Below, in pieces: positions 17,375 through 26,015 of a stretch of DNA of 64,000 bases. Position numbers and translations under genes: made by a program. The notes under the pieces are model-generated. The model worked only from the letters and a program-made list of their open reading frames with translations. It made no database searches and was not told the DNA's origin. Source of the DNA: Novosphingobium capsulatum NBRC 12533 (GTDB lineage: Bacteria > Pseudomonadota > Alphaproteobacteria > Sphingomonadales > Sphingomonadaceae); NCBI RefSeq assembly GCF_001598375.1, contig NZ_BCYV01000007.1:186001-250000 (forward strand), read 5' to 3'. Each line of letters opens with the position of its first letter. The first letter of the stretch is position 1.

Positions 17375-18892
17375 ATGACCGAGGCCATTTACACCCTTCC
17401 CGACGCGCTCAAGATCGCGCCCAACGACGATGTTGCCGTGGCCTTGCAGCCACTTGCCGCCGGGCAGCAGGTGATGATCGAGGGCAACGCGATCACGCTG
17501 CGCCAGGCGATCCCGGCCGGGCACAAGTTTGCCTTGGCCGCGCTGTCCCCAGGCGCTGCGGTGCATCGCTATGGCGCGCGGATCGGCCTGGCCACCGCGC
17601 CGATCGCGCCGGGTGATCACGTCCACAGCCACAACCTGCAGACCGCGCTGGGCGGCGAACTGGCCTATGCCTTTGCCGCGCCGGCCAAGCCGCCGCGCGC
17701 GCAGGATGATCAGGCGCCGCAGTTCATGGGCTATGCCCGCGCCGATGACCGCGTGGGCACGCGCAACGAGGTGTGGATCCTGCCCACGGTGGGCTGCGTC
17801 GGGCGGCTGGGCGAGCGGCTGGCGCAACGTGGCCAGGCCATGGCCGCCGCCATGCCGGGCGCGGCGATCGATGGCGTGCATGCGTTCAACCATCCGTTCG
17901 GCTGTTCACAGCTTGGCGCCGATCTCGATGGCACGGCCGCGATCCTGGCCGCGCTGGCCTGCAATCCCAATGCCGGGGGCGTGCTGCTGCTGGGCCTGGG
18001 CTGCGAATCCAACCAACTCGATGCGCTGCTGGCGCGCATTCCTGCCAGTCGGCGCGACCGTCTGCGCGTGCTGCGCGCGCAATCGGAAAGCGATGAGTTC
18101 GCCGCCGGGGAAGCCCATCTGGCCGATCTGCTCGGCCTGATGGCGCAGGACCGGCGCAGCCCCGTGCCGCTTTCCGCCCTGCGCCTTGGCGTCAAATGTG
18201 GGGGTTCGGATGCGATGAGCGGGCTGACCGCCAACCCGCTGATCGGGCGAATGACCGACGCGGTGACGCAAGCCGGCGGCACTGCCATCCTTACCGAAAT
18301 TCCCGAGATGTTCGGCGCGGAAACCCTGCTGCTTGGCCGTGTCACCAGCCCTGATGTGTTCGATCGGCTCTCTACCCTGGTCAACCGCTTCAAGCGCTAT
18401 TTCCTCGACCATGGGGAGCCGGTTTCGGAAAACCCCAGCCCCGGCAACATCGCCGGCGGCATCACCACGCTGGAGGAAAAGTCGCTGGGCGCGGTGCAAA
18501 AGGGCGGCCAGGCCTTGGTGGCCGACGTGATCGACTATGGCGGGCAGGTCAGCCAGGGCGGCCTCACCGTGCTGGAAGCGCCGGGCAACGACGCTGTTTC
18601 GACCACCGCGCTGGCGGCGGCCGGTGCCACGCTCACGCTGTTTTCCACCGGGCGCGGCACCCCGCTGGGCAGCCCGGTGCCCACGGTCAAGATCGCCTCG
18701 AACAGCGCGCTGGCGCGGCACAAACCGGGCTGGATCGATTTCGATGCCGGCCAGGCGCTCGATATCGGCATGGACACCGCAGCCCAGGCGCTGCTGACGC
18801 GCATCATCGCCATTGCCAGTGGCACCCCGGCGCGCAACGAAGCCAACGACGAACGCGCCATCGGCATCTGGAAGCGCGGCGTGACGCTTTAA
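17375..18892 (+). CDS. uxaA: Altronate dehydratase
   Basis: 505 residues, full length for UxaA, which dehydrates D-altronate to KDG in galacturonate catabolism. The N-terminal SAF domain covers roughly residues 1-90, with HVHSHNLQTALGG. The catalytic part begins with MGYARADDRVGTRNEVWILPT and includes FNHPFGCSQLG with its conserved Cys. The C-terminal LTLFSTGRGTPLGSPVPTVK is also characteristic. It needs a metal ion, usually iron. It diverges from uxaC and ends four bases inside the convergent lipoprotein gene. Product KDG feeds KdgK encoded 10 kb upstream. Confidence 0.94.
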   Translation: MTEAIYTLPDALKIAPNDDVAVALQPLAAGQQVMIEGNAITLRQAIPAGHKFALAALSPGAAVHRYGARIGLATAPIAPGDHVHSHNLQTALGGELAYAFAAPAKPPRAQDDQAPQFMGYARADDRVGTRNEVWILPTVGCVGRLGERLAQRGQAMAAAMPGAAIDGVHAFNHPFGCSQLGADLDGTAAILAALACNPNAGGVLLLGLGCESNQLDALLARIPASRRDRLRVLRAQSESDEFAAGEAHLADLLGLMAQDRRSPVPLSALRLGVKCGGSDAMSGLTANPLIGRMTDAVTQAGGTAILTEIPEMFGAETLLLGRVTSPDVFDRLSTLVNRFKRYFLDHGEPVSENPSPGNIAGGITTLEEKSLGAVQKGGQALVADVIDYGGQVSQGGLTVLEAPGNDAVSTTALAAAGATLTLFSTGRGTPLGSPVPTVKIASNSALARHKPGWIDFDAGQALDIGMDTAAQALLTRIIAIASGTPARNEANDERAIGIWKRGVTL

Positions 18893-19791
18893 AAGATCGG
18901 CCGAGTCAGCTTGAGCAGCGCGGCTGCATCGCGCACGTGGCGTTCCCAGGTGCTGCCGGCATAGGGTGCGCAGGCAAAGCTGACGGTCAGGCGATCATCG
19001 CGCATACCATCGACCCAGCGCAGCGCAACGTTGCCGCCCGCATCGCCCGTGGACGTGCAGCCCTCGGTCCCGGAAATCGCCTTGACGCCCAGCGGGCGAT
19101 CGCCGGCCAGCGCAGCGATGAACGCGTCGGCATTCTGCCCCCGCGTCTTGGTCGGGGTGCGGCGATAGACCCATTTCTGGTGCACGATGTCCCAGCTGCC
19201 ACGCTCGATCAGCACTTCGCCAGTGGGCGACACCGACAGCCTGACCGTCTCGCAATCCTTGCAGGCGGTGGGCGGTGACACCGTGACGATCAGCGTGGAA
19301 ATGGCGACCGGCGGGGGTGGTGGCGGCGGAGGTGGTGGCGGGGGCGGCGGCTCTGGCGCGTGGTTGACGACGATCGGCGGCGCCTCCGGCTCGGGCGCCG
19401 GGGGCGGAGGAGGAGGAGGCGGTGGTGGCGGAGCGACCGGCATGACCTTTGCCGGTGCCGGTGCAGGCGCAGGCGGCTCTTCGGTGTGGGGGATCACGTC
19501 GGCGATCGGGCCAGCGTCGGGCGCGGGCGCCGCCTCGCTCTGCGCTGGCGGAGTTGGGGCCGGCTGCGGCGTGGGTGTAACGGCGGGCGGCACCGGTGCA
19601 GGCTCGGCAACCGGTGCAGTCGCCGCGGGCGCAACCGGTTCGGCCGGCGCCGGGCGGCTGGGCGCAGCAGGCTTCTCCACCGGCCGGCCCAGGCGGGCGG
19701 CGGCGGCGTGGGGGTGAAGCAGCGCGGGGCCGCAACCCTCCAGCGTGAGCAGCGCGCCACAGGCCACACCAGCCAAGACGAGACGCCTCAT
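18889..19791 (-). CDS. Proline-rich putative lipoprotein
   Basis: About 300 residues, not recognised as a named family. A short signal ends LTLEGC with Cys20 as the probable lipidation site (an unusual Glu at -2). Residues about 30-190 are a low-complexity Ala/Pro linker with two pure proline runs, of 11 and about 14. A compact C-terminal domain of about 110 residues follows, with four Cys (CKDCE, GCTSTG, FACAPY) that could form disulfides. The linker could span the periplasm. In-frame ATGs at 19803-19812 are alternative starts. The gene ends in a four-base overlap with uxaA. Confidence 0.65.
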   Translation of the reverse strand: MRRLVLAGVACGALLTLEGCGPALLHPHAAAARLGRPVEKPAAPSRPAPAEPVAPAATAPVAEPAPVPPAVTPTPQPAPTPPAQSEAAPAPDAGPIADVIPHTEEPPAPAPAPAKVMPVAPPPPPPPPPPPAPEPEAPPIVVNHAPEPPPPPPPPPPPPPPVAISTLIVTVSPPTACKDCETVRLSVSPTGEVLIERGSWDIVHQKWVYRRTPTKTRGQNADAFIAALAGDRPLGVKAISGTEGCTSTGDAGGNVALRWVDGMRDDRLTVSFACAPYAGSTWERHVRDAAALLKLTRPIF

Positions 19792-19958
19792 CGAAACCTG
19801 CATCATCACCATCCCGACCAAGAACCACGCGTCAGGCGGAAAGCCCCTGTTCCCGCGCGCATGCTCTTATCCTGCCGGATCGGCGCAGAATATCCCCCTG
19901 ATGCAATTTTTCAATGTGTGGCGAAGGCTTGCGCCGCCCGGGTTGGGCCAGTGCCGGC

Positions 19959-21077
19959 TCAGGCCGCCAGCCCGGCATAGCGATCGAGCTTGGCCAACGG
20001 CTCTTCCGGCCAGCGCGAGAGCAGGACCAGCCGCTTGTGCCCGTGGCCGATCGCCAGTTCGTCAGTCACGCCCATGCCGCCGTGGAACTGGATCATGTCG
20101 TGCCCCAGGCTCAGCGACACATCGCTGATAAAGGCGCGGGCGCCGGCCACGGCCTGGGCGAAATCACGCTCTGCCCCGCCCACCAGCGCGAGGTTGAGCA
20201 GCGCGCGCGATTGCTCCAGCGCGCAATAGTGCGCCACCATGCGGTGCTGGATCGCCTGGAAGCGGCCCAGCGGCGTGTTGAACTGGCTGCGCGTGCGCAG
20301 GTATTCCAGCGTCTCGTCAAAGATCCGCTGCATCACCCCCACCGCCTCTGCCGCGCGGGCGAGATCGGCCAGCGGTATGATCTGGTCGAGCAGATCCAGC
20401 CCGCCAGCCAGGCGATGCGACGCTGGCACCTCCACGTTATCGAGCGTCAGGTGCACCGCCACGCTGCCGTCGATCAAGCGCCAGGGCGTGATCGTCAGGC
20501 CCGGCGCATCAGCGGGCACGAGGTAGAACGCGATGCTATCGGCACCAGTGCCGCCATCGCTGGCGCGCGCGCTCACCAGAAACGCGTCGGCGCCCTGCCC
20601 GGCCGGCACGCAGTGCTTGGTGCCAGACAGGCGCACATTGTCTTCGCCGGCCTGGCTACGGGTTTCCACCCAGGCGCGGTTGCCGCGCTGCCCCGGCTCG
20701 GCATGGGCCAAGGCCACGCGCTGCGCCCCGCTGGCCAATCCCTCGCGCCAGGCATCGGCCAGGCTGTCGGCCGCACCGGCCAGCAACAGCCGCGCGCCCA
20801 CCAACACGCTTTCGGCCAGCGGCTCTACCACCAGGCCGCGCCCCAAAGCGGCAAACAGCGCCACGATCGCGCCCGGCTCAAGCTCCATGCCGCCATCGGC
20901 CTGCGCCAGGGGCGCTGCCATCAGCCCGCACTCGGCCAGCAAATCCCAGTTTTCCTTAGAAAAACCCTGCGCCTCGGCCAGGTAGGCGCGGCGCCGTTCG
21001 ATATCATAGCGATCGGCCACGAACCGGTCGGCCAGGCCCGCGAGCATGGTTTCTTCTTCGCTCAGCTCAAAATTCAT
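19959..21077 (-). CDS. Acyl-CoA dehydrogenase, small/partner subunit type (PimD/FadE-like)
   Basis: 372-residue flavin-dependent acyl-CoA dehydrogenase. The beginning MNFELSEEETMLAGLADRFV and the C-terminal SLGHDMIQFHGGMGVTDELAIGH match subunits of heteromeric enzymes such as pimeloyl-CoA dehydrogenase and the steroid side-chain FadE pairs. In those, two different subunits share one active site. The likely partner is the 406-residue dehydrogenase at 23751. It is transcribed away from the LuxR gene, sharing a 106-base intergenic region, so both arms may respond to that regulator. The substrate is unknown. Confidence 0.85.
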   Translation of the reverse strand: MNFELSEEETMLAGLADRFVADRYDIERRRAYLAEAQGFSKENWDLLAECGLMAAPLAQADGGMELEPGAIVALFAALGRGLVVEPLAESVLVGARLLLAGAADSLADAWREGLASGAQRVALAHAEPGQRGNRAWVETRSQAGEDNVRLSGTKHCVPAGQGADAFLVSARASDGGTGADSIAFYLVPADAPGLTITPWRLIDGSVAVHLTLDNVEVPASHRLAGGLDLLDQIIPLADLARAAEAVGVMQRIFDETLEYLRTRSQFNTPLGRFQAIQHRMVAHYCALEQSRALLNLALVGGAERDFAQAVAGARAFISDVSLSLGHDMIQFHGGMGVTDELAIGHGHKRLVLLSRWPEEPLAKLDRYAGLAA

Positions 21078-21183
21078 GGGTGTTGCTCCCTCCCGGTTCG
21101 ATCTAGCACTACCGACAGGCCAACCACGCTGCGAAAAAGGTTAGGATGGCCACCAACGCCCGCTCAAAAGAAGGCACAAGCAG

Positions 21184-21966
21184 ATGGTCCTGGAGATGGA
21201 TGCCCCTAGCCTGGAATGGGTTGATGCCGTTCGCATAACGGCGCCCGACGAGATTCGCCGCGCCGCCCAGGCGCTTGATGCCATTGCCCGCAATTGCGGC
21301 ATGCAGGCCGCGCCGGCGCACAACATCGCCGACAAGCGCACGCCGATGGACGTGGACGGCAACGTGCTCGCGCGCGACGTGTTCGGGTGGACCAGCGAAA
21401 AGGCCTGGTGGCACAATCCGCGCATTGCGCTCGATTCGCCGATCACCACCGCCTGCCGCTTTGAAGCCGAACCGTTCTGGGTGAATGAAAAGGGCTGCCA
21501 CACCCGCGCGCCCAACCGCTATCTGGCGGCGATCGACCTGACCAACTTTGAAGCCCGCGCGATGACCCGCGCAGCCATCGTCGTGCCGGTGCACCTGCCG
21601 TTCGGCCAGATCGGCGCGGTGTCGTTCAACCCGCTCGACCAGTCGCTGACCGACCTTGGCGCATTGTTTGCGCGCTATGGCGATATCTTTGGCCTGGTCG
21701 GGCGCACGTTCATCACCAGCTATGTCAATACGATGGGCTCGGCCCAGGCGCTGCCGCCCGGATCGCGCCTGTCCAAGCGCGAGGTCGAGTGCCTGCGCTG
21801 GGCGGCGATCGGCAAGACCGACCTGGAAATCAGCATGATCATCGGGCGCAGCCGCGCCACGGTGCGGTTCCACATCCACAACGCCTCGATCAAGCTGGAC
21901 GCGGTCAACCGCAGCCAGACCGTGTTCAAGGCAGCCCAGCTTGGCTACATCTCGCTGCAGAAGTGA
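21184..21966 (+). CDS. LuxR-family regulator with autoinducer-binding-like domain (LuxR solo)
   Basis: 260 residues. The C-terminal LuxR HTH covers about 195-255 (LSKREVECLRWAAIGKTDLE and SRATVRFHIHNASIKLDAVN). The N-terminal 170 residues resemble acyl-homoserine-lactone-binding domains: an Asp in ALDSPI, a Trp in PFWVNE, and VVPVHLPFGQIGAVSF. The Pro after the Asp is shifted and the usual Gly before the PVH block is not seen, so ligand preference may differ. No luxI synthase lies in the window, hence a solo. It lies between the divergent acyl-CoA dehydrogenase and the DUF35-thiolase-dehydrogenase genes and probably controls both arms. Confidence 0.82.
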   Translation: MVLEMDAPSLEWVDAVRITAPDEIRRAAQALDAIARNCGMQAAPAHNIADKRTPMDVDGNVLARDVFGWTSEKAWWHNPRIALDSPITTACRFEAEPFWVNEKGCHTRAPNRYLAAIDLTNFEARAMTRAAIVVPVHLPFGQIGAVSFNPLDQSLTDLGALFARYGDIFGLVGRTFITSYVNTMGSAQALPPGSRLSKREVECLRWAAIGKTDLEISMIIGRSRATVRFHIHNASIKLDAVNRSQTVFKAAQLGYISLQK

Positions 21967-22000
21967 TCCCGCGCAGCATGGCCGCAGCATTGGCGGCACC

Positions 22001-22030
22001 AGGCGCCTCTTCCACCGGGCAGGGGCGCCT
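22001..22030 (+). terminator. Small hairpin after the LuxR gene
   Basis: AGGCGCC at 22001-22007 pairs with GGCGCCT at 22024-22030, 35 bases past the LuxR stop. No U-tract follows, so it is a weak terminator candidate or a site in the leader of the next operon. Confidence 0.3.
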
Positions 22031-22176
22031 TGCCGTGCGCGTGCAACCGCCAGGCACCAGCCCGTCTTTTGTGCAGGCCTAGCGTTTTGAAGAGTCGCCA
22101 TGAGGGGGGCGGGCGCGCTTTATCGGGAACAGCGGAATCGCCAATGGTTCCGCGCGTGATATGGAAGAGGAAGACC

Positions 22177-22596
22177 TTGGCCCAAGCCGCTGCCCTGTTC
22201 ATGCCCGATGCGCCCTTGCGGCTGATGGCTGGGCGCGCACGGGCAGAGCGGCCAGACGCCGGGCGCATCGTTTTCCCCCATCCCGGCACCAGCGATTTCG
22301 ATACCGTTGCGCTCGGCACGCAGGGCACGCTGTGGTCTTATACCATCCAGCGTTTCCCCCCCAAGGCGCCGCCCTATGCCGGCCCGGCCGCGTTCAAGCC
22401 CTGGGCGCTGGGCTATGTCGATCTGCCCGGCGAAGTGATCGTGCAGGCGCGCCTGGTGGGCATGGCGTTTGATGCCATCCGCATTGGCATGCCGCTGCAA
22501 CTCACGCGCGTGGCGCTGGATGACAGCGCCGACGATCCGCTGTGGCTGCCCGCCTTCGCCCCGGCAGAGGCCCTCGTTGCGGAGCGCGCAGCATGA
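22177..22596 (+). CDS. DUF35/OB-fold protein lacking the zinc-ribbon cysteines
   Basis: About 139 residues. Proteins of this family sit beside thiolase-like proteins and form complexes with them, as in HMG-CoA synthase/thiolase scaffolds and steroid aldolases. The OB-fold part is recognisable (GTLWSYTIQRFPPKAPPY, PWALGYVDLPGEVIVQARLVG). The N-terminal zinc ribbon normally carries two CxxC pairs, but here the corresponding RARAERPDAGRIVFPHPGTS has none, and the whole protein contains no Cys. I prefer the TTG at 22177, six bases after GAGG; an in-frame ATG at 22144 would add 11 residues. Its stop overlaps the thiolase start by four bases. Confidence 0.75.
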   Translation: MAQAAALFMPDAPLRLMAGRARAERPDAGRIVFPHPGTSDFDTVALGTQGTLWSYTIQRFPPKAPPYAGPAAFKPWALGYVDLPGEVIVQARLVGMAFDAIRIGMPLQLTRVALDDSADDPLWLPAFAPAEALVAERAA

Positions 22597-23744
22597 GCGC
22601 GGGCGTGCATATCGTGGGCATCGGCATCCACCCGTTCGGCCGCACGCCGGGGCTCTCTGGCCTGGAACAGGGCGTGCACGCGGTGCGCGCGGCGCTGGCC
22701 GATGCCGGGGTGAACTGGGGCGATATCCAGTTTGCCTATGGCGGATCGGACGCGGCGGGCAATCCTGACAGCATGGTATCGCACCTGGGGTTGACCGGCG
22801 TGCAGTTCATCAATGTGCGCAATGGCTGCGCCACGGGCGGTTCGGCGCTGTTTTCCGCGCAGATGGCGATCCGTTCGGGCGAGTTCGAGCTGGGCCTGGC
22901 GCTGGGTTTCGACAAGCATCCGCGCGGCGCCTTCGATGCCAAGCCGGCCGAATACAACCTGCCCGAATGGTATGGCGCGGCCGGCTACATGGTCACCACG
23001 CAGTTCTTTGCCGCCAAGATCATGCGCTACATGCACCTGCACGGCATTTCGCGCCGCACGCTGGGGCTGGTGGCGCAAAAGGCCTTTGCCAACGGCGTGC
23101 ACGCCCCGCACGCCTGGCGGCGCGAGCCGGTGGCGCTCGACACCATTCTCGATGCGCCGATGGTCTCTGACCCGTTCACCAAGTTCATGTTCTGCTCGCC
23201 AGGCGAAGGCGCAGTGGCGCTGGTTCTGGCGAGCGAGCGCATGGCCCGCCGGCTGGGCGCCACACCGATCCGCCTGGCCGCCGCCACGATGCGCACCCGC
23301 CCACCCGGCAGCTTCGAGGTTTTTGCCCCCAGCATCGACAGCGGCGGCGGCACGGCCACCGCCACGCGCCTGGCCTCTGCCGCCGCGTTCGAGGCAGCCG
23401 GCATCGGCCCGGCCGATATTGCCGTGGCGCAATTGCAGGATACCGAAGCCGGCGCGGAAATCATGCACATGGCCGAAAACGGCTTTTGCGCCGATGGCGA
23501 GCAGGAAGCCTGGCTGGCGCAAGGACGCACGCAGATCGGCGGCGCGCTGCCGGTCAACACCGATGGCGGGTGCCTGGCCTGTGGCGAGCCCATCGGCGCT
23601 TCGGGCCTGCGCCAGGTCTATGAAAACGTCGTGCAACTGCGGGGCGCGGGCGGTGGCCGGCAAGTGCCCGGCAATCCGCGCACGGCCTACAGCCACGTCT
23701 ATGGCGCACCCGGCGTTTCGGCCGTCACCATCCTTCAGAAATAG
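22593..23744 (+). CDS. Thiolase-like / lipid-transfer-type (SCP-X/Ltp) protein
   Basis: 383 residues, of the thiolase-fold family that includes acetyl-CoA acetyltransferase-like proteins and the Ltp2-type retro-aldolases of steroid side chains. The nucleophile position is present in NVRNGCATGGSAL. The motif usually written GHPxGA reads CGEPIGASG, with Glu for His, and the usual HDCF/YDAF-type block reads LQDTEAG. This makes an ordinary thiolase reaction doubtful and favours an aldolase or scaffolding role with the coupled DUF35 protein. The start overlaps the DUF35 stop (ATGA). A heteromeric acyl-CoA dehydrogenase gene follows six bases downstream. Confidence 0.82.
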   Translation: MSAGVHIVGIGIHPFGRTPGLSGLEQGVHAVRAALADAGVNWGDIQFAYGGSDAAGNPDSMVSHLGLTGVQFINVRNGCATGGSALFSAQMAIRSGEFELGLALGFDKHPRGAFDAKPAEYNLPEWYGAAGYMVTTQFFAAKIMRYMHLHGISRRTLGLVAQKAFANGVHAPHAWRREPVALDTILDAPMVSDPFTKFMFCSPGEGAVALVLASERMARRLGATPIRLAAATMRTRPPGSFEVFAPSIDSGGGTATATRLASAAAFEAAGIGPADIAVAQLQDTEAGAEIMHMAENGFCADGEQEAWLAQGRTQIGGALPVNTDGGCLACGEPIGASGLRQVYENVVQLRGAGGGRQVPGNPRTAYSHVYGAPGVSAVTILQK

Positions 23745-23750
23745 CCCCTT

Positions 23751-24971
23751 ATGGACCTCGATCTCTCTCCCCAAGACCTGGCCTTCCGCGACGAAGTGCG
23801 CGCGTTCCTGGCCGAAAACCTCACTGCCGAAATCCGCGATGGCGCGGCGGCAACGCCATCGGTCTTCGTCGAGCCCGACATCGGCCAGGCGTGGAACGCG
23901 GTGCTCCACCGCAAGGGTTGGCTCGCCTATCAATGGCCGCGCGAATATGGCGGCACGGGGTGGAGCCCGGTGCAGCGCTATATCTTTGAAAAGGAATGTG
24001 CCGAGGCCGGCGCGCCCAATCTTACCGTGCTGGGATTGAAGCTGGTGGCGCCGGTGATCTATGCCTTCGGCACGCCCGAACAGAAGGCGCATTACCTGCC
24101 GCGCATTCTCTCGGGCGAAGACTATTGGTGCCAGGGCTTTTCCGAGCCGGCCAGCGGATCGGACCTGGCCAGCCTGCAATGCCGCGCGGTGCGCGTCAGC
24201 GACGAACGCGGCGAGCGCTATGTCGTCAACGGCTCCAAGATCTGGACCACCCACGCCCACTGGGCCAACCGCATGTTCTGCCTGGCGCGCACCGATGCCA
24301 GCGCGCACAAGAACGCTGGCATCTCGTTCCTGCTGGTGGACATGGACCAGCCCGGCATCTCGGTGCGCCCGATCCTGACTCTGGCCGGCGATCACGAAGT
24401 CAACCAGGTGTTCCTGGAAGACGTGGAAGTGCCGGTAAGCGACCGCGTCGGCGCCGAGGGCGACGGCTGGAAGCTGGCTAAGTTCCTGCTCGAAAACGAA
24501 CGCGGCGGATCATGCCACGCGCCCAAGCTGGCCTATGACCTGCGCCGGATCGAAGCCGATGCCAGCCAGCAGCCCGATGGCCACGGCGGCACCATGGCCG
24601 GCAATGCCGAATGGCGCCGCCGCGTGGCGCGCATCCGCCTGGGGGTGGAATCGCTGGAAATGATCGAATTGAAGATCCTGTCCGAAATCGCCCACGGGCA
24701 AAAGCCGGGGCCGCAGACCTCGCTGGTCAAGCTGCTGGCATCGAATCTGCGGCAGGATATCGACCTGCTGGCGATGGACCTGCTGGGCGTGGCGGGGCTG
24801 GAACTGGAACGGCAGCGCCCGCTCTATGGCGCGCAGGCGCCGCAGGCGGTGCATGGCCTGCCTAGCCAGGTTGCCGCCGCCCGCTATCTCAACAGCCGCG
24901 CCTGGACCATCTTTGGCGGCACCAACGAAGTGCAGGCGGGCATCATCGCCAAGACCGTGCTGCATCTTTAA
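23751..24971 (+). CDS. Acyl-CoA dehydrogenase, large/partner subunit type (PimC/FadE-like)
   Basis: 406-residue flavoprotein. The sequence has the family blocks GWLAYQWPREYGGTGWSPVQ, CQGFSEPASGSDLASLQ (substrate and FAD contacts), VNGSKIWTTHAHWA, and a C-terminal FGGTNEVQAGIIAKTVLHL. Length and pattern fit the large subunit of pimeloyl-CoA-dehydrogenase-like heteromers, and the 372-residue enzyme at 19959 is the probable second subunit. It would introduce a 2,3-double bond in an acyl-CoA before hydration and cleavage. It lies directly behind the thiolase-like gene and 40 bases before the E1alpha gene. Confidence 0.88.
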   Translation: MDLDLSPQDLAFRDEVRAFLAENLTAEIRDGAAATPSVFVEPDIGQAWNAVLHRKGWLAYQWPREYGGTGWSPVQRYIFEKECAEAGAPNLTVLGLKLVAPVIYAFGTPEQKAHYLPRILSGEDYWCQGFSEPASGSDLASLQCRAVRVSDERGERYVVNGSKIWTTHAHWANRMFCLARTDASAHKNAGISFLLVDMDQPGISVRPILTLAGDHEVNQVFLEDVEVPVSDRVGAEGDGWKLAKFLLENERGGSCHAPKLAYDLRRIEADASQQPDGHGGTMAGNAEWRRRVARIRLGVESLEMIELKILSEIAHGQKPGPQTSLVKLLASNLRQDIDLLAMDLLGVAGLELERQRPLYGAQAPQAVHGLPSQVAAARYLNSRAWTIFGGTNEVQAGIIAKTVLHL

Positions 24972-25011
24972 ACCACAGGCAGCCAGAACAGAATCCGTCG
25001 GGAGTTAGGGA

Positions 25012-25995
25012 ATGCAACTGAGCCGCGAAGCCCTGCTGAACGCCTATCGCGCGATGAAGACCATCCGCGAGTTCGAGGAAAGGCTGCACGTCGAAATCCA
25101 GACCGGCGAGATCGCCGGTTTCACCCACCTCTATTGCGGGCAGGAAGCCGTTGCCGTGGGGGTGTGCGAGCATCTCGGCACGCAAGACCGCATCGTGTCC
25201 ACCCACCGCGGCCATGGCCATTGCCTGGCCAAGGGCTGTGACGTGGACGGGATGATGAAAGAGATCTGGGGCAGCCGCGAGGGCCTGTGCAAGGGCAAGG
25301 GCGGATCGATGCATATTGCCGACATCGACAAGGGCATGCTGGGCGCCAATGGCATCGTCGGCGCCGGCGCGCCGATCGCGGTGGGCGCGGCGCTGGCCAG
25401 CCGGGCCGATGGACCCGGACCCGATGGCATGAAAGTGGCGATCGCCTTTTCCGGCGATGGCGCCTGCAACCAGGGCACCACGTTCGAGGCGATGAACCTG
25501 GCGGTGGTGACCCAAGCCCCGTGCATTTTCGTGTTCGAAAACAACCACTATTCCGAACACACCGGCGTGTCCTATGCCGTGGGCACCAATCGCGACATTG
25601 CCAGCCGCGCCGAAGCGTTTGGCATGAAGGCCTGGCGCGCCGATGGCACCGATTTCTTTGCCGTGCACGAGACCATGCGCGAAGTGCTGGACCACGTGCG
25701 CGGCGGCGGCGGCCCGGCGGCGGTGGAGTTCGATACCGAACGCTTCTTCGGCCATTTCGAGGGCGATCCGCAGCGCTATCGCGGCCCTGGCGAGATCGAG
25801 CGCATTCGCGCCGAACGTGACTGCCTGACGCGGTTTCGCAACGCGGTGACCGCCGCCGGCCTGCTCGACCATGGCGATATCGACGCGCTCGATGCGCAGG
25901 TGCTGGGCACGATCGAGGCCGCCGTGGCCGCCGCGCGCGCCGCGCCGCGCCCCACGGCCGACGATGTCCTGGCCGACGTCTACATCAGCTACTGA
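25012..25995 (+). CDS. Thiamine-diphosphate-dependent dehydrogenase E1 alpha subunit (acetoin/pyruvate dehydrogenase type)
   Basis: 327 residues. The thiamine-diphosphate motif begins GDGACNQGTTFEAMNLA and continues to ENNHYSEH. HTHLYCGQEAVAVGV and STHRGHGHCLAKG are E1alpha blocks, and GKGGSMHIAD also matches the family. It decarboxylates a 2-oxo acid, or cleaves an alpha-hydroxyketone in AcoA-type enzymes, and passes the acyl group to lipoyl-E2. Its length is that of AcoA-like enzymes rather than branched-chain E1alpha. It is followed by E1beta and E2, but no E3 is present, so dihydrolipoamide dehydrogenase must come from elsewhere. The substrate is unknown. Confidence 0.9.
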   Translation: MQLSREALLNAYRAMKTIREFEERLHVEIQTGEIAGFTHLYCGQEAVAVGVCEHLGTQDRIVSTHRGHGHCLAKGCDVDGMMKEIWGSREGLCKGKGGSMHIADIDKGMLGANGIVGAGAPIAVGAALASRADGPGPDGMKVAIAFSGDGACNQGTTFEAMNLAVVTQAPCIFVFENNHYSEHTGVSYAVGTNRDIASRAEAFGMKAWRADGTDFFAVHETMREVLDHVRGGGGPAAVEFDTERFFGHFEGDPQRYRGPGEIERIRAERDCLTRFRNAVTAAGLLDHGDIDALDAQVLGTIEAAVAAARAAPRPTADDVLADVYISY

Positions 25996-26015
25996 TCGCG
26001 GGAAGAGACGCAACG

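Noticed and set aside
21078-21183. A lux box in front of the LuxR gene
   Set aside because: I searched the gap by eye for the 20-base lux-type palindrome and found no convincing match.
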